Shown here piece by piece: positions 9,340-18,538 of a DNA stretch of 41,282 nt (the first letter of the stretch is position 1; the number at the start of each line of letters is the position of its first letter). The stretch spans positions 1-41,282 of the forward strand of contig JAJDBR010000245.1 in assembly GCA_029261275.1 (NCBI GenBank), read 5' to 3'. The notes below the pieces were generated by a model, which saw only the letters and a list, made by a program, of their open reading frames with translations, had not been told where the DNA came from and did no database searches. The position numbers and the translations under genes are program-made. The DNA is from Nitrospirales bacterium. GTDB taxonomy: Bacteria > Nitrospirota > Nitrospiria > Nitrospirales > UBA8639.

Positions 9340-10764
9340 ATGGATATAATTGATCGAGTCATACGTTATTGTGAGCATGATTTGTGGACGGTAAACGTTC
9401 AGGAACTTACTGGCTTTCGTCAGTTTGGCGTGAAATTTTTGCGTCTAGGGCTTGTTGCAGCTACAGAATTTCGAGAAAGTTTTCTGAGTATTCGTGCAAC
9501 GAGCTTGGTGTATACCACTTTATTGTCCATGGTTCCTTTCCTTGCCGTGACGTTTTCAGTCCTCAAAGCCTTTGGCGTACATCAACAAATTGAACCCATT
9601 CTATCTCAAGCGTTTGATCCCTTAGGCGAAAAAGGTGCGGAGATTACCACGAATATTATTCAGTTTGTCGATAATTTGAAGGTTGGAGTGTTAGGAGCGG
9701 TGGGTGTGGCTGGGCTCTTCTATACCACCTATTCTCTCATTGAAAAAATCGAAGAGGCTCTCAATTCCATTTGGCAAGTGGAAGTGGGTCGTCCGTTGGC
9801 GAGGCGAATCACTGATTATTTAAGCGTCGTCCTGGTCGGTCCAGTGTTCGTCTTTACTGCCTTCGGTCTGATGGCCTCGTCCCAAAGTCATTGGTTGGTT
9901 CAACGAGTGATGGAGATTCAGCCTTTTGGCTATCTCATTCTGGTACTCACGAATCTCTTGCCCTTCCTGTTTATGTGTATGTTGTTTACTTTTTTGTATA
10001 AATGGGTACCGAACACGCCTGTTAACATTAGCTCGGCCTTCGTCGGCGGTCTGACTGCTGGGCTGTGCTGGCAATTGGCAGGGATGGCCTTTGCTACCTT
10101 TGTGGCCAGTTCAAGTCGATATAGTGCCATTTATTCCAGCTTTGCCGTCCTCATCCTTTTTCTCATATGGCTCTATGTGGGATGGCTCATTGTCCTGGCC
10201 GGTGCCCAAGTCGCCTATTACCATCAACATCCATCGGCGTATTTGCTGCACTTACGGCGGAAGCATCAAACGCCGTTATTCCGGGAGTATTTGACTCTTG
10301 CCATCCTAGCCCATATCACCCGCCGATTCTTATCGGGGAAAGCGCCACTCAAAGAAGAACAATTAGCCCGCGTGCAACGCGTCCCTCTCACCTTTGTGAA
10401 TTCATTAACGAGTGATCTCATTCAGGCCCATATGCTTCTGCGCACGGAGAAGCCAAAAGGTTTAGCTCTGGCCATGGCACCTGAAATGATTGCTGTTGCT
10501 GATGTCTTGAAGGTGGTCCAACATCAATTGCATAATGGGCCGCAAGGGTTCACCGTCGGGACTGACACAATTAGTCAGGTATTGATGCGACGGGATGCCG
10601 CTGTGCAGGGAGCCTTAGAGGGGATGACGCTCCGACATCTAGTGCAAAATCAGCCAAGCGATCTAGTTTCCGATGAAAACTGGGAGAGGTCAGACGAACT
10701 GGATTCTGAGCCACCCGAGGACATGGAACTCATTAGCCCCATCTCTCATGATCCTGTTGGTTGA
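9340..10764 (+). CDS. YihY/BrkB (UPF0761) family inner-membrane protein
   Basis: A 474-residue polytopic membrane protein of the family once misnamed ribonuclease BN. After an amphipathic N-terminus comes RATSLVYTTLLSMVPFLAV, the family signature around the first membrane helix. About six helices follow up to residue 290, including YSAIYSSFAVLILFLIWLYVGW, also typical. The last 170 residues are soluble and contain a winged-helix-like segment. They are longer than in short family members and resemble the longer Nitrospira and proteobacterial forms. No transport activity is established for the family. It precedes a phosphohydrolase gene by 66 bases, but no functional link is evident. Confidence 0.88.
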   Translation: MDIIDRVIRYCEHDLWTVNVQELTGFRQFGVKFLRLGLVAATEFRESFLSIRATSLVYTTLLSMVPFLAVTFSVLKAFGVHQQIEPILSQAFDPLGEKGAEITTNIIQFVDNLKVGVLGAVGVAGLFYTTYSLIEKIEEALNSIWQVEVGRPLARRITDYLSVVLVGPVFVFTAFGLMASSQSHWLVQRVMEIQPFGYLILVLTNLLPFLFMCMLFTFLYKWVPNTPVNISSAFVGGLTAGLCWQLAGMAFATFVASSSRYSAIYSSFAVLILFLIWLYVGWLIVLAGAQVAYYHQHPSAYLLHLRRKHQTPLFREYLTLAILAHITRRFLSGKAPLKEEQLARVQRVPLTFVNSLTSDLIQAHMLLRTEKPKGLALAMAPEMIAVADVLKVVQHQLHNGPQGFTVGTDTISQVLMRRDAAVQGALEGMTLRHLVQNQPSDLVSDENWERSDELDSEPPEDMELISPISHDPVG

Positions 10765-10830
10765 CTCTGTAACACAACATCCAATTTTCCTCTGGTTGGG
10801 GAGGAAGCCCCTTCATTCCACCTTTTTTCA

Positions 10831-12300
10831 ATGCCTTCTGACTCAATGAAGAAACTATGGATTGTTCCCGGAGCACCGTTGCCGAAAGGCAAGGGGTGGG
10901 TCATTTGGTGTTCACGTCAAGGGGAAGGGAGTTTCACTCCGCCCGAAGTGAAAGTCCGTCGTCAAGGGGCACCGGTCATCTTTAATACGGCTTGGGTTCT
11001 CCTCTCCAAAGTGGCAGGTCTTCAACGCCGGATGGGTTTGTTAACCGTCACACTGACCTCACTCGCGCCACCGGAAGGGGCACAGTTTCACCTCACCCTC
11101 TCAGCGAACAACCAGAGTCAGGATTTTATCTGGTCGACTTTGCCATATCAGGTTAGCGAGAAAGGTGTGACCTTTCTTTTTGCTTCCTGTTTTTGGCAAA
11201 ACAATGACCGAGATGGATATTACCGGGCTGGTCTCAAAGAGTTACAAGTCCTTTCCAATCCTCAGTTTAAAATGCTCATTGGCGATCAGGTGTACTTGGA
11301 TTGGCCGAACGACTGGTCTAATGATGATGATCCTATCGAGCTGTTTGGTCAACGATATCGGCAATATTGGGGCGATGCTTTCTACCGAGAAGCGTTACAG
11401 ACCTGTCCCAATTTTGTCACCTGTGATGATCATGAATATTGGAACGACTTTCCGGAATTCCAATTCCAACTTCCCCAAACCTGGCATTCCAGTAATCGAA
11501 AAATATATGGGCGAGGAGCAGATGACCTCTACTATCAATTTCAGCGCTGTTTGAATCCAGATCAGGCTCGCTGGTATACCTTCACCATTGAACCTGTTTC
11601 ATTTTTTGTGACAGACACTCGGTCTAAACGAGAACGATGTGCCGACGAGGGCACGAGTCATTTTATGACGGAGGAGCAATGGGTGGCCCTTGAGACATGG
11701 CAAGCGTCTTTGGAAGGTCCAGGGGTATTAGTGTTGGGGCAACCGCTGTTTCAAAAAGATGGGGATTTCCGTGACCATTCTTTTTCAAACTTTAAAGAAG
11801 ACTATGCGCGTCTGTGGAGAGTGTTCGAACGAAGTTTAGGGGGAGACAATCTTCAACACCAACCCCATGACATTTTGATTTTATCAGGTGATATTCATAC
11901 TGGGCGCTATGCGGAAGCTCATGGGCCGTTTCCCGATGCCACGTATGGTGTTCCAGAATTCATTGCTTCTCCGGCAGCAATGATCATTCCAGGTAATACC
12001 AAACCGGAAAAACCTCCGAAGAAAATTACTATTCGTCCAAACGCAGAAGGAGGAGAATCAGTTTGGAGAATAGATCGGCGGCAAGATATTAATATCATGA
12101 CCATTAAAAACAATGTGGGGTTGGTGAAAATTTTTCCAGGTGGACAAGTCGGTGGCACACTTCGTATCCGGTTTGAATTGGAGTTATGGCGTCTTCCCGC
12201 TAAAATTCTCCCACCACTTGGGGTGGATGAATATGAACCAGCTCAAGGAATGGGCGGACCTCTCAAGCAACTCTTCAAAAAAGAGTTATGGTTACGTTAA
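10831..12300 (+). CDS. PhoD-like metallophosphatase family protein
   Basis: A 489-residue protein with the calcineurin-like layout of PhoD-type alkaline phosphatases/phosphodiesterases. The metal-binding blocks appear in order: FASCFWQNN, MLIGDQVYLDWP, FVTCDDHEYWND, FVTDTRSKRE and ILSGDIHTGRYAEA. There is no signal peptide, which separates it from the secreted Tat-exported PhoD and suggests a cytoplasmic enzyme acting on a phosphoester. The start is uncertain because neither the ATG at 10831 nor the one 15 bases later has a clear Shine-Dalgarno. The next gene lies 53 bases downstream and may be cotranscribed. Confidence 0.82.
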   Translation: MPSDSMKKLWIVPGAPLPKGKGWVIWCSRQGEGSFTPPEVKVRRQGAPVIFNTAWVLLSKVAGLQRRMGLLTVTLTSLAPPEGAQFHLTLSANNQSQDFIWSTLPYQVSEKGVTFLFASCFWQNNDRDGYYRAGLKELQVLSNPQFKMLIGDQVYLDWPNDWSNDDDPIELFGQRYRQYWGDAFYREALQTCPNFVTCDDHEYWNDFPEFQFQLPQTWHSSNRKIYGRGADDLYYQFQRCLNPDQARWYTFTIEPVSFFVTDTRSKRERCADEGTSHFMTEEQWVALETWQASLEGPGVLVLGQPLFQKDGDFRDHSFSNFKEDYARLWRVFERSLGGDNLQHQPHDILILSGDIHTGRYAEAHGPFPDATYGVPEFIASPAAMIIPGNTKPEKPPKKITIRPNAEGGESVWRIDRRQDINIMTIKNNVGLVKIFPGGQVGGTLRIRFELELWRLPAKILPPLGVDEYEPAQGMGGPLKQLFKKELWLR

Positions 12301-12353
12301 AGGGTTAGGTCATTGATGAACACACCGGAGGTTTTTTCAGAAAGGATCTTATA

Positions 12354-13139
12354 ATGCGCAACTCTCAAACGAATACGAAAAATTTGGATATTAAAGACTG
12401 GACAAGTAAATATCAAAAGCGCACCAACCTGCAATTTTTCAATGATGCCTTTGCCTCCTTGCGCAAACAGGACGTCGGCAATCGTGGTCTCATGACGGTG
12501 GGGTTGGTGGGAAGCCGAGACTTGCCAGGCCATACATTGCGGATGGCCCAAAGTATGTTGCGATGGGATTTGCGGCCCAGTTTCTGGTCGCATGTGTTTG
12601 TGGTTGCAGAGACGGTGACCACCCGGACATCATTAGGCAGTCTGAAAATTCTTGAAATTCCTCTCTGGCCCCGAATTGGAGAATTTCCAAAACCCGAAAA
12701 AAACGGAGTCAACGAAGGTGTCTTAGGTCAATATGAAGACAGAGCAATTGATGCCAATCTGGGCTTGGTCGCGGTGACTATGTCCGATGAAGAAGCCAAA
12801 ACATTAATGAAACGAGCCAAATCCTGGAATGCCGATCGGGTGCGATACAATTTTTGGGACATGTTAGGCGCCTGGCAGACTTATCTCTGGTCGCAAGGCG
12901 CGAAAATCAATCCTTTGCGCGAAGGAATTCCTATTCCGGCTTCTTCTTATATAGAGTTTATTTTTGATCGTTTGGGGATGGGTGTCACGCCAGGAGCCTC
13001 CTCGCGCAATAGTGCACCCGAACATCTGTGGAATGCGGCCTGCTGGTGGCACAAAGCCTTCAAAGAAGATAATCGAAAAATCGCAGGCATGTACGTGGCC
13101 CGAGATCCCGGTTGTGCCATGCTCCGTCCCAAAGAATGA
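12354..13139 (+). CDS. Unrecognised 261-residue protein, weak likeness to permuted NlpC/P60-type folds
   Basis: The start is well supported by AAGGA seven bases before the ATG. There is no signal peptide. Two stretches recall YiiX-like (permuted NlpC/P60) enzymes: WSHVFVVAE around residue 85, where that fold has its catalytic His, and PASSYIEFIFDRLG around residue 200, where it normally has Cys-Ser at a helix start. Here the Cys position reads Ser, so even if the fold is right the enzyme may be inactive or different. The only obvious Cys residues are near the C-terminus (NAACWWHKAF, and one in the last residues). The neighbours are a phosphohydrolase gene upstream and aguB 36 bases downstream. 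I do not assign a function. Confidence 0.6.
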   Translation: MRNSQTNTKNLDIKDWTSKYQKRTNLQFFNDAFASLRKQDVGNRGLMTVGLVGSRDLPGHTLRMAQSMLRWDLRPSFWSHVFVVAETVTTRTSLGSLKILEIPLWPRIGEFPKPEKNGVNEGVLGQYEDRAIDANLGLVAVTMSDEEAKTLMKRAKSWNADRVRYNFWDMLGAWQTYLWSQGAKINPLREGIPIPASSYIEFIFDRLGMGVTPGASSRNSAPEHLWNAACWWHKAFKEDNRKIAGMYVARDPGCAMLRPKE

Positions 13140-13175
13140 AAAATATTTTCTCCGTCTAATAATTTGGGAAGCCTA

Positions 13176-14054
13176 ATGAATATTGGTTTAATTCAAATGG
13201 CCTGCTCGGCTAGTACTGGAGAGAATCTGGAGCGAGCTGTGGCAAAAGTTGAAGAAGCTGTGAAAGGCGGCGCTCAGATTATTTGTTTGCCGGAATTGTT
13301 TCGGTCTCAATATTTTTGCCAGCAAGAAGATGTGACCTTGTTTGATTTGGCTGAACCTATTCCAGGGCCTTCAATCAAGGCATTAAGCAGGGTCGCGAAA
13401 ACATGCCGTGTGACAATTTTGGTTTCCATTTTTGAACGACGAACGGCTGGGGTGTATCACAATTCTCTTGTGGTGTTAGATGAACGAGGAGAGATCGTTG
13501 GGCTTTACCGGAAAATGCATATTCCTGACGATCCTGCCTATTTCGAAAAGTTTTATTTTACTCCTGGAGATCTTGGTTTTCAGGCCATCAAAACGGCTCA
13601 CGCTACTGTGGGGCCGTTGGTTTGTTGGGACCAATGGTATCCTGAAGCGGCGCGGATGACGGCTTTACAAGGAGCTGAGGTTCTGTGCTATCCCACGGCG
13701 ATTGGCTGGCATCCTCAAGAAAAACACCCGGAAGGTCAGGCTCAACGTGATGCATGGATGACGATTCAACGCAGTCATGCGATTGCGAATGGCGTGTTTG
13801 TGGTGGCTGTGAATCGGGTTGGCTGTGAGGCCCCTGCCGGTGGTGATGGATTAGAGTTTTGGGGAAGTTCCTTTGTCTGTGATCCGTTTGGTGTCGTACT
13901 CGCACAGGCTTCAGTCGATCAAGAAGAAACCTTGGTGGTCGATATCGATTTGAAGCGTATTGAAGAAGTTCGCCGTAATTGGCCTTTTCTTCGTGATCGT
14001 CGTATTGATGCCTATGAGGGGATCACCAAGAGATTTTTGGATGAGCCTGCCTAA
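13176..14054 (+). CDS. aguB: N-carbamoylputrescine amidase (nitrilase superfamily)
   Basis: This enzyme hydrolyses N-carbamoylputrescine to putrescine, CO2 and ammonia, the last step of the agmatine route to putrescine. The start is MNIGLIQM at 13176, after a GGGAAG Shine-Dalgarno, in preference to the ORF start at 13164. At 292 residues the length is normal. The Glu-Lys-Cys triad of carbon-nitrogen hydrolases is intact: E40 in CLPELFRSQYF, K113 in YRKMHIPDDP and C150 in VCWDQWYPE. The PELFRSQYFCQ and MHIPDDP signatures are those of AguB/CPA rather than other nitrilases. The next functional gene encodes agmatine deiminase, which makes its substrate, so context agrees with sequence. Confidence 0.94.
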   Translation: MNIGLIQMACSASTGENLERAVAKVEEAVKGGAQIICLPELFRSQYFCQQEDVTLFDLAEPIPGPSIKALSRVAKTCRVTILVSIFERRTAGVYHNSLVVLDERGEIVGLYRKMHIPDDPAYFEKFYFTPGDLGFQAIKTAHATVGPLVCWDQWYPEAARMTALQGAEVLCYPTAIGWHPQEKHPEGQAQRDAWMTIQRSHAIANGVFVVAVNRVGCEAPAGGDGLEFWGSSFVCDPFGVVLAQASVDQEETLVVDIDLKRIEEVRRNWPFLRDRRIDAYEGITKRFLDEPA

Positions 14055-14275
14055 CCTTGGCTTGGTATGATTTTTATGTGTTGCTCGTGCCCTCTCCATC
14101 ATACGGAGCGAGCCGTCATCGCCTTCCAGTTTCTTTTCCGATCAATCATGGGTTTCCCATGAAACGCTGCCCCTTTGGGCTTTGTATTCATCTCAGTCAT
14201 AAGGGTTGGTTGAGTTCCTCGATTCGTTGGAACGTAGTTCAGAAGAGAAGACAAAGAAAGAGTGAGGGGAGGGGG

Positions 14276-15787
14276 ATGAAGCGAATTTCATCGAAATTGG
14301 GATCGTTTGCTGCGCGTTTGGGTGGAGCTCAAACTGACGCAGAGCAAAAGCTATGGATGCGCCTTCGAGATGGTCAGATGAAGGGGTGGAAGTTTCGTCG
14401 CCAACATCCTATCGGTGGGTATGTTGTTGATTTTTGTTGTTTGGAAGGGATGCTGATTGTTGAGCTGGGTAGTCGGCAACATTCAGATGACGACAGAGCT
14501 CATGAGGTGTGCGCAAATTATTTGGGCGCTGTGGGGTTTCGTGTGGTTCGATTTTGGAATGATTATGTTCTGACTCAGATGGATGATGTATTAGAGGAAA
14601 TTTTGAAGAGCTTAGAAGGGGTGGAAAGTCCTGATCCTCAATCTCCAGGGTTCTCTTTTCAGGGAAATTCTGCGGAATGGGAAAAAGATAACCAGATTCA
14701 AGAGAGAAGTGTGAGGGAGACCGTCCGACGTACTCCAGACGAGTTAGATTTGCGGATGCCCGCGGAGTGGGAGCGGCATGAGGCGACTTGGATTGGGTGG
14801 CCGCATAATACGACGGATTGGCCTGGGAAGATGGCGCCCATTCACTTGGTATATGGGGAAATTGTCCGTGAATTATCACAAAGTGAAATGGTGCGTATTC
14901 TCGTCAACAATAAAGTGCATGAGCTGAAAGCTCGTCGGGTATTGGATCGTATTGGGGTGTCCATGGACCATGTTGAGTTTGTCCGGATTCCTACGAATCG
15001 TGGGTGGACACGTGATTTTGGCCCAATTTTTCTTAAACAAGATGAGCCTTCAGCTCAGGTGAGTATTGCGCGCTTTCAATTCAATGCTTGGGCCCGTTAT
15101 CCCGATTGGCAAAAGGATAATCGGATTCCCGAACGCGTCGCCGCAAAATTCCAGATACCTCTAGTTCCCGTGATTCAGCAAAATCGGGAGGTCGTGTTGG
15201 AGGGTGGCAGTATTGATGTGAACGGACAGGGGACGCTGTTAACCACTGAGGAATGTCTCTTGGATCAACATCTTCAGGTTCGGAATCCTGGATTTTCACG
15301 TCAAGATTATGAAGAGGTGTTTAGGCGATTCTTGGGAATTGTGCATGTGCTGTGGTTAGGCGAAGGCATTGCTGGTGACGATACGCATGGACATGTGGAT
15401 GATTTCTGCCGGTTTGTGGATCCCTATACGGTGGTTCTTTGTCAGGAGCCAAATCCTTCAGATAGAAATTATAGGCCCCTTGCTGAAAATCGCGAACGGC
15501 TTGAGGGGATGCGCTGCGAGGACGGTCGGAAAATTGGCATCATAACATTACCGATGCCGGACCCAATATATTTTGATGGGCAACGACTTCCGGCGAGTTA
15601 TGCGAATTTCTATATCGCCAATTCGGTGGTGATCGTACCGACATTTAATGATCCGAATGATCGGGTGGCGTTAGGCATCATGTCTGAACTCTTTCCTGAT
15701 CGAACGGTGGTAGGTCTGCACGCGGTCGATCTGGTGTGGGGATTTGGGACTATCCATTGTCTCACGCAACAACAACCGGCAATGTGA
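14276..15787 (+). CDS. aguA: Agmatine deiminase with an in-frame N-terminal DUF559 nuclease-like module
   Basis: Agmatine deiminase converts agmatine to N-carbamoylputrescine, feeding AguB. The catalytic part runs from about residue 146: RMPAEWERHEATWIGWPHN, WTRDFGPIF, EGGSIDVNG, DDTHGHVDDF and the Cys motif GTIHCLTQQQ near the end, all complete. The first 125 residues are a DUF559 (Vsr-like) domain: TDAEQKLWMRLRD, KFRRQHPIGGYVVDF, VRFWNDYVL. Its usual VELDG is VELGS, so an acidic active-site residue is lost (residue 65). The start at 14276 has a strong GAGGGGAGGGG Shine-Dalgarno. An in-frame GTG at 14711 after GAGAGAAG could instead start a normal-length AguA, so this is either a true fusion or two cistrons without a stop between them. 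Confidence 0.88.
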   Translation: MKRISSKLGSFAARLGGAQTDAEQKLWMRLRDGQMKGWKFRRQHPIGGYVVDFCCLEGMLIVELGSRQHSDDDRAHEVCANYLGAVGFRVVRFWNDYVLTQMDDVLEEILKSLEGVESPDPQSPGFSFQGNSAEWEKDNQIQERSVRETVRRTPDELDLRMPAEWERHEATWIGWPHNTTDWPGKMAPIHLVYGEIVRELSQSEMVRILVNNKVHELKARRVLDRIGVSMDHVEFVRIPTNRGWTRDFGPIFLKQDEPSAQVSIARFQFNAWARYPDWQKDNRIPERVAAKFQIPLVPVIQQNREVVLEGGSIDVNGQGTLLTTEECLLDQHLQVRNPGFSRQDYEEVFRRFLGIVHVLWLGEGIAGDDTHGHVDDFCRFVDPYTVVLCQEPNPSDRNYRPLAENRERLEGMRCEDGRKIGIITLPMPDPIYFDGQRLPASYANFYIANSVVIVPTFNDPNDRVALGIMSELFPDRTVVGLHAVDLVWGFGTIHCLTQQQPAM

Positions 15788-15818
15788 TCGCTCATTCTTT
15801 AAGAGGGCTTTTCTCTCC

Positions 15819-16781
15819 ATGACGGTTTCCCCTCTCTCAACCTATATTCTTCCTTCGCCAGTTCGTCTTGGATGGATTGGTACTGGAGTGATGGGTGCAC
15901 CCATGTGTAGCCATCTTTTACGCGCTGGATATTCACTGACGGTTTCTACGCGCACTTCTTCAAAGGCTCAGATGTTATTGAATGAAGGGGCTCTGTGGGC
16001 GGAATCTCCTGCATCGTTGGTCGAAAAAGTTGATGTGATCTGTACTATGGTGGGATTTCCCAAGGATGTTCGAGCCCTCTATTTGAGTAGGAATGGGTTA
16101 CTATCCAAAGCAAAGCCTAGACAGGTGTTTATTGATTTCACCACATCCGAACCCAGTCTCGCCCAAGAGATTGCCAATTCGGCAAAGGAACGACAAGCTT
16201 TTGCGCTGGATGCCCCAGTCTCAGGAGGAGATGTAGGCGCCAAGCAAGGAATCTTATCTATCATGGTCGGTGGGGAATTTCCCGTCTTCGAAGCCCTCAA
16301 GCCTATTTTAGGTATCTTTGGAAAAGTCTTGATTCATCAGGGCATGGCGGGGTGCGGGCAGCATGCAAAATTATGTAATCAAATGACAATTGCTGGCACG
16401 ATGATTGGTGTGTGTGAGGCTTTGTTGTATGCGCGCCAGGCGGGGTTGGATGGGGAGAAGCTATTGCTATCTATTCGGCAGGGAGCAGCTGGTTGTTGGG
16501 TTTTGGATCATCTCGCACCCAAGATTCTGCATCGAGATTTTACGCCAGGGTTTTTTGTGGAACATTTCATTAAAGATATGGGAATAGCTTTGGCTGAAGC
16601 CAAACGCATGGGTTTACTTCTTCCTGGACTTGCCGTGGTTCAGAAACTTTATCAGGGAGTTCAAGCCTACGGGCATGGTCGCTCGGGAACGCATGCTTTG
16701 TTATTGGCATTGGAAAACATGTCTCCTACCCATCTCTCCATTACCCCTGAGTCTTCAAATTCATCAGTTCCAGTTATGTGA
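15819..16781 (+). CDS. NAD(P)-dependent beta-hydroxyacid dehydrogenase family oxidoreductase
   Basis: A 320-residue member of the 3-hydroxyisobutyrate/tartronate-semialdehyde/GLYR dehydrogenase family. The Rossmann motif GWIGTGVMGAPM lies near residue 20, the substrate signature DAPVSGGDVGAKQG near residue 125, KLCNQM near residue 190, and the catalytic Lys in FFVEHFIKDMG near residue 250. The ATG at 15819 gives a family-length protein and follows AGAGGG; the upstream ORF extension overlaps aguA and has no homology signal. The exact substrate cannot be told. A role in reducing a small aldehyde such as succinic or glyoxylic semialdehyde is possible. It lies 31 bases after aguA and shares one base with the next gene. 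Confidence 0.88.
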   Translation: MTVSPLSTYILPSPVRLGWIGTGVMGAPMCSHLLRAGYSLTVSTRTSSKAQMLLNEGALWAESPASLVEKVDVICTMVGFPKDVRALYLSRNGLLSKAKPRQVFIDFTTSEPSLAQEIANSAKERQAFALDAPVSGGDVGAKQGILSIMVGGEFPVFEALKPILGIFGKVLIHQGMAGCGQHAKLCNQMTIAGTMIGVCEALLYARQAGLDGEKLLLSIRQGAAGCWVLDHLAPKILHRDFTPGFFVEHFIKDMGIALAEAKRMGLLLPGLAVVQKLYQGVQAYGHGRSGTHALLLALENMSPTHLSITPESSNSSVPVM

Positions 16782-18538
16782 TGAAGAGTCAATCTGATCT
16801 TCGCCAACAACTCCTCAAGCTAGATGGGCGAGGCTATAAAGCTTATAAAATCCTCGAGGGTTCATATGTTTTTGATATCTTTACCTTGTTTATTGATCAT
16901 GTTCAGGGAGACCCGTTTGCTGAGCCTTCAGAAGCACGAATTCGTCTCTCGAATTCTGTGGCGGGCTTTCCTGAAGACCTTTGGAGTAACAAGGTCAGGG
17001 CTGTGGCCTTTCGGGATTTTCTGGCGCGATCAGTGTTCTCAGCGATTCCATTGGTTGTACCTGGGCAGCGGGGGATAGGGAAAAGTGGGTTGATCACGAT
17101 TGATGTTGGTGGTCAAGAAGTTCTCGAGCGCACGGCGGTCATTATTGGTGATGGATGGTTGGAAGCCCGAATAGAATTTGGGCTTCCTGCTCGTGGTCGG
17201 ACAATTATGGGAAAGCAGGCAGAAGTGATGCTTTGTCAGGAAATTCCTCAGATTGTGACCCAGGCCATGCAATGGGAACAGTCCTCCCAAACGGTTTGTC
17301 GGCTCTTCATCGATCAAATAGAGAACTTCAACTCGATTCAATCTCAATTACCTTCAAAAGGACTTGTGGCTTTTGTCGCTGATGAAGCCATATTGCCTCG
17401 AGTGAGTGGCGTTTCGGATCGTCCCCTTGTGGAGTCTCAGGTTACCAAGTGGCATGCTCCTGATTCGCTGGCTGTGTCTTTTCAGGTTCCCCATCTCATT
17501 CAATATGTTGAGGGTCAATCGAAAATGGTGAGAGGGCTGGGCATTCCCCAGGGTGTCACGGTAATCGTTGGAGGTGGCTATCATGGCAAATCGACCCTCC
17601 TCCAAGCCTTACAACGAGGAGTGTATCCTCACATTCCTTCGGATGGTCGAGAAATGGTTGTGACGGTACCTGATGCTGTAAAAATTCGTGCTGAAGATGG
17701 GCGACGGATTGAGCAGGTGGATATCAGTGGGTTTATTCAACATCTTCCCCATGGAGGTTCGACTAAAACTTTTTCCTCAGATGATGCGAGCGGGAGTACG
17801 AGCCAGGCAACGGGAATTTTGGAAGCTTTGGAAGTTGGCGCACAGGTTTTGTTGCTGGATGAAGATACCAGTGCGACCAATTTTATGGTTCGTGATTCGC
17901 GAATGCAGGCGCTAGTCAAGAGGACACATGAACCCATTACTCCCTTTCTTGATCGGGTGCGAGAGTTGTATGAAGGTTTTGGGGTGTCCACGATTTTGGT
18001 GATGGGTGGGTGCGGCGATTACTTTGATGTCGCGGATACGGTGATCATGATGGACGAGTTTTCGCCCCTTGATGTGACAGCTGAGGCGCATGCAGTTGCG
18101 TCACGGCTCCCTTCAAACCGGCAACGTGAGGTGAGTGAGCCGTTGGCGGGCATCGTGCCAAGGATACCTCAAGGAGATTCAGTTAGTGCGACAAAGGGGC
18201 GCCATAAGCCAAAAATAGTGGCAAGGTCTTTTGATGAATTGGTCTTTGGTCATGAGGTCATAAATTTGTTGGGCGTTGAACAACTGATTGATAGGAGCCA
18301 AACCCGTGCCATTGGGCAAATGTTACATGTGGCAGCTACTGGTCTGATGGATGAAGTGCGGACGATGAAGGAGATTATGGATTGCCTTGAGAACCTGATT
18401 GACGAGCAAGGCTTAGAGGTTTTTTCTTTTTTCCCTACTCCTGGTCGTCATCCTGGAAATTTTGCGCGGCCACGGAGATTTGAAATAGCGGCGACCCTAA
18501 ACCGTCTTCGCACGGTGCGTATGCGACAGAAGTCTTAG
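16781..18538 (+). CDS. Predicted ATPase of the ABC class (ABC_ATPase, PF09818 family)
   Basis: A 585-residue soluble protein of the poorly characterised 'predicted ATPase of the ABC class' family. The marks are IRLSNSVAGFPEDLW-type residues in the N-terminal third, Walker A VGGGYHGKSTLLQAL around residue 268, and VLLLDEDTSATNFMVRD near residue 365 as Walker B. SILVMGG-like text and a long C-terminal segment complete the family architecture. The ATG at 16781 overlaps the TGA of the dehydrogenase (TGATG), so translation is probably coupled. There are no membrane helices and no permease gene nearby, so it is not a transporter subunit. RNA-related roles have been suggested for the family but are not shown here. 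Confidence 0.88.
   Translation: MKSQSDLRQQLLKLDGRGYKAYKILEGSYVFDIFTLFIDHVQGDPFAEPSEARIRLSNSVAGFPEDLWSNKVRAVAFRDFLARSVFSAIPLVVPGQRGIGKSGLITIDVGGQEVLERTAVIIGDGWLEARIEFGLPARGRTIMGKQAEVMLCQEIPQIVTQAMQWEQSSQTVCRLFIDQIENFNSIQSQLPSKGLVAFVADEAILPRVSGVSDRPLVESQVTKWHAPDSLAVSFQVPHLIQYVEGQSKMVRGLGIPQGVTVIVGGGYHGKSTLLQALQRGVYPHIPSDGREMVVTVPDAVKIRAEDGRRIEQVDISGFIQHLPHGGSTKTFSSDDASGSTSQATGILEALEVGAQVLLLDEDTSATNFMVRDSRMQALVKRTHEPITPFLDRVRELYEGFGVSTILVMGGCGDYFDVADTVIMMDEFSPLDVTAEAHAVASRLPSNRQREVSEPLAGIVPRIPQGDSVSATKGRHKPKIVARSFDELVFGHEVINLLGVEQLIDRSQTRAIGQMLHVAATGLMDEVRTMKEIMDCLENLIDEQGLEVFSFFPTPGRHPGNFARPRRFEIAATLNRLRTVRMRQKS

Noticed and set aside
14057-14275. 73-codon N-terminal extension of the DUF559-AguA frame
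   Set aside because: No domain likeness, and the ATG at 14276 has a far stronger Shine-Dalgarno; the stretch is treated as intergenic.
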